From the NCBI RefSeq assembly GCF_958298935.1, contig NC_084922.1:3474501-3538500 (forward strand): a stretch of DNA of 64,000 nucleotides, written 5' to 3'. A program made the position numbers and the translations under genes. Source of the DNA: Phragmites australis. Its lineage: Eukaryota; Streptophyta; Magnoliopsida; Poales; Poaceae. Positions within the stretch are counted from its first letter, which is position 1. Each line of letters begins with the position of its first letter. The notes beneath the pieces are model-generated. The model was not told the DNA's origin. It searched no databases and worked only from the letters and a program-made list of their open reading frames with translations. Below, one piece after another: positions 56,566 to 64,000 of this stretch.

Positions 56566-58607
56566 ATGGCTCCGGCGGCCGTGATGGAGGTGGAAGCACC
56601 GCCTGCAGCGGCCAAGGAGATCAAGTCGCCGGAGGTGCTGACGAGCTCGCTGTCGTCGATGCAGCGCAAAAAGCTGGGCGCGCACTTCGTGGAGAGCGAC
56701 GAGCGCCGCTTCTCCGGCGGCAAGCGGGCCCTCGGCGGAGATTACGACCCGCCGCCGTCCGCGGCCGGCACGACGCCGGTAAACATCAGGGGCGAGCCCA
56801 TCGCAGACCTGTCCAGGACCGGTGGGTGGGTGGCCGCCTTCTTCATCTTCGGCAACGAGATGGCGGAGCGCTTGGCCTACTTCGGGCTGTCCGTGAACAT
56901 GGTGATATTCATGTTCAAGGTGATGCACCGGCCCTTCACCAGCTCCGCCAATGCCGTCAACAACTTCCTCGGCATCTCCCAGGCCTCCTCCGTGATCGGC
57001 GGCTTCCTCGCCGATGCCTACCTCGGCCGCTACTGGACAATCGCCATCTTCACCACCATCTACCTGCTCGGCCTCATCGCGCTCACGGTCAGCGCCAGCG
57101 TGCCGGCGCTCGTGCCAAGCCAGGCCGGCTGCGACAATCTCGCCATGCTGTTGGGCGGCTGCGCGCCCGCGGAGCCCTGGCAGATGGTGTACCTCCAGAC
57201 GGCGCTCTACGTCACGGCGTTCGGCGCCGCGGGGATCCGCCCCTGCGTGTCGTCGTTCGGCGCCGACCAGTTCAACGAGCGGAGCCCCGGGTACAAGCGC
57301 CAGCTCGACCGCTTCTTCAACATCTTCTACCTCGCCGTCACGCTCGGCGCCATCGCGGCCTTCACGGCGGTGGTGTACATCCAGATGCAGCACGGCTGGG
57401 CGGCGGCGTTCGGCACGCTGGCGCTCGCCATGGGCACCTCAAACGCGCTCTTCTTCGTGGGCACGCCGCTCTACCGGCACCGCGTGCCGGGGGGCAGCCC
57501 GCTGACGAGGGTGGCGCAGGTACTCGTCGCCGCCTTCAGGAAGAGGAACGCGGCCTTCGACAGCGGCGACTACGTCGGCCTATACGAGGTCGCCGGTACC
57601 AAGTCGGCCATCCGGGGCAGTGCCAAGATCGAGCACACCGACGACTTCAGGTAGCATCCCAAACCATTCAATACAGAAACGAACCCTCAGGATCCAGCCA
57701 ACTACGAGTAAGTGGGACCACTCACTGATCATGTGATGTCTCCAGGTGGCTCGACAAGGCCGCGCTTCAGCTGGAGGGGGACTTCGCCGGCGGCGAGGAG
57801 CCGAACCCGTGGCGGCTGTGTACGGTGACACAGGTGGAGGAGGTGAAGATCCTGCTGCGGCTGCTGCCGGTGCCGGCGTGCACGGTGATGCTGAGCGTGG
57901 TGCTCACCGAGTTCCTGACGCTGTCGGTACAGCAGGCGTACACGCTCAACACCCACGTGGCGGCGCTGCACCTCCCTGTAACGTGCATGCCCGTCTTCCC
58001 CTGCCTCGCCATTTTCCTCATCCTGGCGCTCTACTACCAGACCTTCGTGCCGCTCGCCCGCCGCCTCATGGGCCACCCCCACGGCGCCTCTCAGCTGCAG
58101 CGCATCGGCCTCGGCCTCTTCTTCTCCATCCTCTCGGTCGCCTGGGCGGGGCTCTTCGAGCGCTACCGCCGCGGGTACGCCGTCCGGCACGGGTACCTGG
58201 CGCTCTTCCTCACGCCCATGCCGGACCTCAGCGCCTACTGGCTGCTCATCCAATACTGCCTCATCGGCGTCGCCGAGGTGTTGTGCCTCGTGGCCCTCCT
58301 CGAGTTCCTGTACCAGGAGGCGCCCGACGCCATGCGCAGCGTGGGCTCCGCGTACGCGGCCGTGGCGGGCGGGCTGGGGTGCTTCCTGGCGTCGGGTCTC
58401 AACACCACCGTGGAGGCGGCGACTGGCGACGCCGCGGCGGGGCGGCCGTCGTGGCTGGCGCAGAACATCAACGCGGGGAGGTTCGACTACCTCTACTGGC
58501 TGCTCACCGTGCTCAGCGCGCTCAACCTGCTCGTCTTCCTCTACGTCGCCAAGCGGTACAGGTACAGGGTCAGGGTCGACGCGGAGATCACAGTTGTGAA
58601 CAAGTAG
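56566..58607 (+). CDS. NPF6.1: NRT1/PTR family transporter, NPF6.1-like
   Basis: Predicted proton-coupled plasma-membrane transporter of the POT/NPF family. Members carry nitrate, peptides or hormones; the substrate of this one is not shown by sequence. Two exons, 56566-57650 and 57746-58607, join in frame to 648 residues. The N-terminus contains HFVESDERR and a TPVNIRGEPIADLSRTGGW block, matching Arabidopsis NPF6.1 as I remember it. The proton-coupling ExxER motif is present (GNEMAERLAYFG). Family blocks NNFLGISQASSVIGGFLADA, GRYWTIAIFTT, FGAAGIRPCVSSFGADQF and LDRFFNIFYL follow. A hydrophilic linker (RKRNAAFDSGDY) separates the two halves, and the C half ends RVDAEITVVNK. I chose ATG 56566; ATG 56584 is a second possibility. 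Codon third positions are strongly GC, as in many grass genes. Confidence 0.9.
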
Positions 58608-58769
58608 CAGCCATTAGCGCGCGCAAGATCTCGCGGGAAGGATTTGGGTTCGGATTTTGTTGTAGGGTGTGGCAAAGCATTACCAGGAGGAATACCGAAC
58701 CATTGCTTAGTTTTTGCAAGTGTATTTCAGTACTTACCAAAGATACCAGACGAGACATGGACTGAAAAC

Positions 58770-59072
58770 ATGGACATCAGATTTCCGCATCAAACTGCTG
58801 GAGACCTTGGAATGGAAAACCACGAGCCAGTTTAGCATTGCAGGAGGCACCAAAACCACCCGTTCCAATCAAGTTCTGGATGCGAAATTGCTGGTTGCTT
58901 GGATAAGGTTTTCATAAGTAAACTCAGGAGGAGCATCAGTGAACGTCACAACCGCTTTTGACCTCAAATTTGAAATCTTCGCTCGTCGTTTCCTTCTTTC
59001 ACACACAAAGAAGAGAAGGATCACAAAAAGAACAGACACCACAGCAGTTGCAGTCGCAACTAAAATCACCAT
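58770..59072 (-). pseudogene. LRR receptor-like kinase fragment (RPK2-like), frameshifted
   Basis: The reverse strand encodes a transmembrane segment (TAVVSVLFVILLFFVCERRK), a basic juxtamembrane stretch and FTDAPPEFTYENLIQATSNF, as found before the kinase domain of RPK2-type receptors. The frame then breaks by one base after FASR. In the next frame it continues LIGTGGFGASCNAKLARGF, the kinase glycine loop, and QGLQQFD after a small deletion. The ectodomain and the rest of the kinase are missing. It lies tail-to-tail with the NPF gene, beginning about 160 bp past its stop. Confidence 0.7.
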
Positions 59073-59456
59073 TAGACTTGAATTTAGTCATCTGTCTACC
59101 CCATTTATTTAGCCCCTTTCCCAGGACCTATTAGTGGTACAGATACAGATGCATTTGGACCCCAAGCATGGGCGGCATTAAGACCACGGTCCCTTCGTGA
59201 ATGAGAATCCTTTCGCAACAGGATTTTTTTCTTTTTAGCGTTCTAAAAAATTTTCTTCATGGTTCATGTTATGAAGTGATTCTCAAAGCCACTTCTTTCA
59301 GGATGGAATTCTTTCTCTTTTTCTTTACGAATCTTTTCGAAAAAAAACTGTTAGAGATGAAAGAAAATAGAAGGAACGAGGATGAAGAGAAAAATCAGAA
59401 AATATAATTGGGATGATCCAAGAAATTGCAGATGAAGAAACCAAGATCAACAGAGT
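59073..59456. other. A/T-rich intergenic DNA
   Basis: No gene is seen. The first 130 bp may extend the receptor-kinase pseudogene upstream, but the frame is not readable. Confidence 0.35.
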
Positions 59457-59697
59457 GCCTAAGACTAGGGACTCGAGAGATTGGATGTCCGCATGCTGAT
59501 GGCTGATTATTCACCAACCAACTGACCAAATCACAAAAATACAACGAAGTATTGCATCCTGGTGGTCGATTTCAAGCGCCTAAGACTAGGGACTCGAGAG
59601 ATTGGATGTCCGCATCCTGATGGCTGATTATTCACCAACCAACTGACCAAATCACAAAAATACAACGAAGTATTGCATCCTGGTGGTCGATTTCAAG
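59457..59697. repeat. 121-bp perfect-register tandem duplication
   Basis: Units start GCCTAAGACTAGGGACTCGA at 59457 and 59578 and run to TCGATTTCAAG. I see a single substitution (GCATGCTG versus GCATCCTG). The near identity points to a very recent duplication or a collapse/expansion artefact. No coding frame is involved. Confidence 0.9.
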
Positions 59698-60036
59698 TAC
59701 GGCTTGAATGTCGCTAATCATTTCTACATCAAGGATTGATGTGTACAGTGTACGGTGTGTCGCGCTGATAGCAACATAAGATGGGATTGCGCTTTAACTA
59801 AGTTCTTCACGTTAATAACCTTGCTCCGCTCATCCTTCTTTCACTTTAGCTCCTCTAACCTTTCATTTGAACATGGAGTTACAATATTTACTTTCGACTA
59901 AAGCCATATCTGGGACCAGTTTCATGATCAAAGATTCACCAGTACTTTTTTAGGACTGTTAGAGCTTCGGTTTATTTGGAACTGCTGTTAGAGCTTCAGT
60001 TCAAAACGCAAGTTAAAAAGAAGGACGCGACTACTG
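59698..60036. other. Intergenic DNA, no gene seen
   Basis: The sequence is A/T-rich with two similar TTAGAGCTTC.GTT motifs near 59960 and 59989. There are no coding or RNA features I can support. Confidence 0.35.
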
Positions 60037-61478
60037 TGTAATATCTCAAAACAAAATAATTAGCTTGGTATTTAGATGGGCCTAATGGGCTAGGTGTGGG
60101 GTAATCGAGGCCAAGTTAGATTCCAATTCGTGAGAGGAAAGGTGACCGAGTCCAACCCTAACCTTCCTCACATCGCTCACCTATTTTCCCCTTGCATGAT
60201 CATGGTCTCGTGGGATGTCGCCCTTCGTCTTGCCCTCGAGTGTCCCCAGCAATTGCGTCTAGAGCTCTCCTTTTGGTTGTGATTCCTTCTGCTATTGCTC
60301 TCGGGCCAGCGGCTCCGCTAGTGGTGTTGCATCCCTATATATAAGTTATCATCTATGATTATATATACATCTTAGGTGCAAGTTTAATATTTCTATTCCA
60401 CGAGGATAGCAAGTTATTTAACGTATGAGGTGGGGAAACAATGCGTTTGAGCGTAGCGACATGTGTTATTCTTTTGCTATGATATGCCCAATATATTGAA
60501 AGATTTTGGTATTTGCTTTTAACAAGAAGTACCGCTCTCAACCGTTCTTAAGCTTTGTCGTCAAGGTTCATCGGTAAAAGGCAAGTAACTAGAGGATGTG
60601 ACATATGTTATAGAGCTTTTATATTTTGTGTTGCTTGACAATTGAAGCACCTGATATATAACCAGCAACATTAACTTGCTTGAGTGTACTTATGACCATG
60701 TGATGTTATCTTTCAATCATTACTAAGCAAAAGCCGTTATCATCATTGTGTGATTTGTCATATTGTCTTAACTCGATGAGTTTGATGGTGTATCACGGCT
60801 TATAGTGTGGGTTATGATTAATGATGCATCATGTTTGCATCCGTGTCATTGCATATGCACTCAAATGAAGAAAAGATTGGGTTGTCGCAATTAGCCGCAA
60901 CCTCATACCAGTACTTTGCATAAGTGCTTGGATGCTATCCATAATGCTCTTGGTGTTCATGGCATTCTTTCATCATTGAACATTCATGGAGTTGGTGATA
61001 ATGGAGTCAAATACGTCTTTTATTTTCCGTTGTGTCACTTGGCTTATTTAAAATCTGATAATGAATCTATATGTGAGATATGAAGGTTTCATAGCAGTTG
61101 CTTGTTAAGATTTTATATCTCACCTCTCTTTATCACTTTTAGGTGTGGTTCCGATGGAGGATAGATGTGCATGACGAGCCATAGGGATTAGATGGCACTT
61201 ACCACACCAACACCATTATGATATTTAGATTTTCATATCCTAATACTTAAAAACTTGGACAATGAGTCTAGTCGCCGATGGTTAAATTTGTTAATTCCTT
61301 TATGAAACAATTTAACTTGGTTTGATAGAGATTTAGATAATTAGCACTTGCTGAAATGTTTGTTAATTCATAGCGAACCTTTTTTATTTTAATCGTGGTG
61401 CCCGTGGTTATATTTGTGCTTTGAGTGTAGTGGTTGTAGTGGTTCCCTTAGGTGCCTGTGGAGGGCTGGGGTGTTACA
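60037..61478 (+). mobile_element. Solo LTR
   Basis: A 1,442-bp block starts TGTAATATCTC (60037) and ends GGGTGTTACA (61478), the TG...CA borders of an LTR with TGTAA/TTACA terminal inversion. The flanks TACTG (60032-60036) and TATTG (61479-61483) match at 4 of 5. A TATATATAAG box lies near 60338. No internal retroelement sequence is present, so it is most simply a recombined solo LTR. Its family is not identified. Confidence 0.6.
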
Positions 61479-61483
61479 TATTG

Positions 61484-63250
61484 ACTAGCCGTGCAGGCGC
61501 TAATCTCCCGGCATGCACAAATTTTGTTTTAGGAAATCGCGGGGTGAAGCGCGCACAGCCAACGGCTTTATTCTTAGCCCACTACAAACAAGGATGTTAC
61601 CACATGTTGTTGTCCAAAAATTTCGTGCTTCAGACGATCTTCATTACTGCTACTTACAGTAGATTTGACTAGCCAGGGTAGTAATTCAGGTATGCAACAA
61701 CAATGTAGGGACAAACTTATTCTGGTTTGTTATGTTTTTACAAACAATTTTGTATGCATGTTCAATAGAGGTATTCGTACAACAATAACAAAGATTTAAA
61801 AAACTGTTTTCACTACTGTCTCCCTAGGAAATAGCCTTGTCCCAGAAATGCTTTCGATACATGCAACTCCAATTTTGCTTTTCACAACTGAGATCTGTGC
61901 AATACTTCACCTTGTTCTAATGGAACAAATAAAATGCCTCCAAATTTATTCACTAATTTACTCAATAATTGATTTTGATCTTATTTGCTACCGAGAGTAA
62001 AGCTCACACAGTTAGATTTTGTTTCTCTTGATCCACTGAAGCAAACAAGTTGGTCCTATGAAAATTCGAGAACACACAGAATCATTTGAAACAAATGGTA
62101 AAATATTGCCAATGTTGATGTCATATTATTAGAACAAGTGATATATATTGCTACTAAAGTTGATGACATATAATCAGAGGTGGTAAATTGCTTGTAATGT
62201 TGAAATAACATACTTAAGACATTTGTATCTTCTTTTCCAGGTGATCTATTGAAGCAATAAAATTATGAGAACAAAAATGCTTATGAACACAAAAGGATAT
62301 GGCAAAGTGTTTCATGATGTTTTGCCAAAACAAAAGTTGCTTTACAGTTTATAAAATGCTGATTCTTCCATGCATGCAAATTTGCTTCTTCATGCTTGGA
62401 CGTTAGGTTCAAGGAAAAAAGATATAAACACAACCATATATACCCAGATGGAACTAAATCTACCACCTCTTGATGTTGATGACATATTAAGTGGAGATCT
62501 TGGTGTGACTTCAGCATCTGAAACTTTTGGCCTTGTGTTTTGTACTCATCTAGCTAGAGGAGGCACTTCTAACCACTAGGATGCTGCAGAGAATTCCAAC
62601 CAAAACACTATGGATTTACCTATTGTATCAGATTTGTACCTTTCTCTATAGCATATTCACTTTCATATACCAAACATGATGGCAATTGCTTTTGAACATA
62701 GAAACTTGCTTCAATGAATATAAGAATATGCATGTTACCGTTGCTTGATGTGCCTATGTAAATTTCCTTGTTGGTGATAAGGAAAGTTGTTTCTACCTAA
62801 AATAAAATGTTGTTTGGCAGTTTTTAAAAATGTGGTTTGTTCATGAATATAAATTGCTTCATCTCAAAATGTACCATTGCTTCTTTATAAGATGCATATG
62901 AATGATTACATGTGTTCATATATAACATCTACTGATAGAAAAACACTTCTAACATACATATAAGTTAAGTTCATACACAAAAAGAATGTGTGGTGACACT
63001 AGTCCAGTACTTATGAAGCACGGGTACCGAGAATGGCTTAACCCCGAAAAAAGGAAAAAAATATAAATGTTTCACCTAACATTACATAACTGGATCAAAT
63101 GATTACCAAAGACCATGTTGTTTCTACAAAGGTTACAAGGGAGTTCTTAATAAGAACACCAGAATTTTAGTATCATGAACAAGTGATTCACACATAGTAC
63201 AATATTTCTTAGTTTAAGCCAAACTAGCACAAACTGCGAATAAGGCAGGC
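61484..63250. other. A/T-rich intergenic DNA
   Basis: Short open frames near 61421-61672 and 62281-62579 have no recognisable domain. A GATATTGCTACTAAAGTTGATGACATATAAT-like module near 62150 is similar to its surroundings at 62100-62230. I see no supported gene. Confidence 0.35.
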
Positions 63251-63509
63251 TTATTTAGTCTTCTTCACCTTTTCAGCTCAAAATGTTGTGCATATCTTCT
63301 TCCAGCTCCTAATGGCTATGAGCGTCGGTATCACGACCCATGAACTGTTTGCGCCAATGAAATATGCCCAGAAGTAGAATGGATTGGCCCAGAAGTTGAA
63401 GCCATCTAAGTATGCAGTGATGAAGTAAGCCAAGCATCCATGGAGCTAGCCCAAACAAATAGTGAACTAGATAATATGGTTGTAGGACTTCTGGGATGCA
63501 ATGGCATAG
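63251..63509 (-). pseudogene. HYD1: Sterol delta8,delta7-isomerase (HYDRA1/EBP) last exon, with nonsense codons
   Basis: EBP-family enzymes move the sterol ring double bond from delta8 to delta7 in the endoplasmic reticulum. On the reverse strand, after the acceptor CTTGCAG, the exon starts at 63509 with YAIASQKSYNHII. It continues GCLAYFITAYLDGFNFWANP, FYFWAYFIGANSSWVVIPTL and IAIRSWKKICTTF, ending VKKTK with a stop at 63251-63253. Three in-frame stops lie inside: TAG at 63467-63469 and at 63446-63448, both where Gln is usual, and TGA at 63278-63280. Upstream exons are not found before the window ends. It is either a pseudogene or a relic exon; the surrounding protein sequence is otherwise very well kept. 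Confidence 0.8.
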
Positions 63510-64000
63510 CTGCAAGCAGCAAACTTGTGGTCAGATAGATAAAAGCAACATTATGATTCTAAATCACATAAGTAGAACTACAAAATCGTATAGTGCAACT
63601 ATGGCAGAAGATAACATCATATGGAATTTGTATAATATGTACATAACTTGGCTTTGGATACAGTATACATAAAATAATAAGAAAAAGATATTGCCATAAG
63701 AACATCTAAGATACCTCAACTAAACACACACACACACACACAAAAAGAGGCAACACAGTATTCTTCAGACCATTGGCCTTCGGAACATATTCACTAGAGA
63801 TATCGCAATCCACAACAGGGTACAAGATAGCCAAGCTATTGTCTATGTTGCTATGCTTTGGGATTTGATCAATTTAGTTTGTGTCATCATGAACACATGA
63901 AAGGAAAAAAGGTGAAACTTTGTGGATGCATTCAATTATCAAATACATAAAGACAATGCCTATAAATTTACTCAATCATTTCAATTAATATCTTATTAGA
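63510..64000. other. Region upstream of the HYD1-like exon
   Basis: A/T-rich sequence with a (CA)n microsatellite at about 63724-63742. If the HYD1-like copy has further exons they lie to the right, beyond the window. I see no other feature. Confidence 0.35.

Noticed and set aside
56503..57393. 296-codon reverse-strand frame opposite the NPF gene
   Set aside because: It arises from the strong GC third-position bias of the transporter exon. It has no domain and is His/Arg/Gly/Glu-rich.
57746..58765. 339-codon + strand frame overlapping NPF exon 2 in another frame
   Set aside because: It is a shadow of the GC-rich exon, composed of Arg/Gly/Ala/Pro, without membrane segments.

Overview
The window is nuclear DNA of a grass (Poaceae). 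The evidence is split genes with plant splice signals, GC-rich 5' ends, Tourist-like MITEs with TTA/TAA target duplications, SIRE-type and other Ty1/copia elements, and a Ty3/gypsy element of the Tat type with a reverse-strand gene. The species cannot be read from the sequence.

Four genes look intact. A SNF2 ATPase of the CSB/ERCC6 class (CHR8; + strand, 3842-8187, six exons) serves transcription-coupled repair. A bHLH factor of the BEE/HBI1-like class lies at 11525-13361 (+, five exons). The ESCRT-III-related VPS60/CHMP5 gene is at 23041-25664 (-, seven exons). An NRT1/PTR transporter most like NPF6.1 is at 56566-58607 (+, two exons). They are unrelated housekeeping or regulatory genes separated by repeats.

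Other gene traces are decayed. They are a small coiled-coil gene (15117-15667, -), GCP3/SPC98 fragments (30981-31356 and 43639-43905, -), an LRR receptor kinase fragment (58770-59072, -) and the last exon of a sterol delta8,delta7-isomerase (63251-63509, -).

Layout: 1-2853 is a broken PIF/Harbinger transposon. 2862-3150 is a MITE. 3.3-8.2 kb is CHR8. 11.5-13.4 kb is bHLH, with a MITE in its last intron. 16.5-22.3 kb is a very old Ty1/copia element. 23.0-25.7 kb is VPS60. 25951-26719 is an hAT-type non-autonomous element. 28604-28981 is a MITE sharing its end with the Harbinger element at the window start. 30774-44706 is an hAT-like element carrying GCP3 pieces, split by a 12.3 kb Tat-type gypsy element (31357-43633). 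45.2-56.0 kb is a copia fragment split by a pol-less SIRE-like element (45254-54261), itself holding a probable solo LTR (47685-50668). 56.6-58.6 kb is NPF6.1. 58.8-64 kb holds pseudogene exons, a 121-bp tandem duplication and a solo LTR.

The most unusual structure is the 30.8-44.7 kb nest. The gypsy element duplicated GCTTC inside the GCP3 fragment. Its 5' LTR is cut after 429 bp, and the missing part is replaced by a 745-bp copy, about 99.2% identical, of the hAT-element sequence beyond its 3' LTR. That copy carries a TATA-like box and lies just upstream of gag. The same gypsy element has a reverse-strand gene with its own TATA-like box and a GT-AG intron, and an LTR with four 73-bp repeats that each fold into a hairpin with a G-box at the tip.
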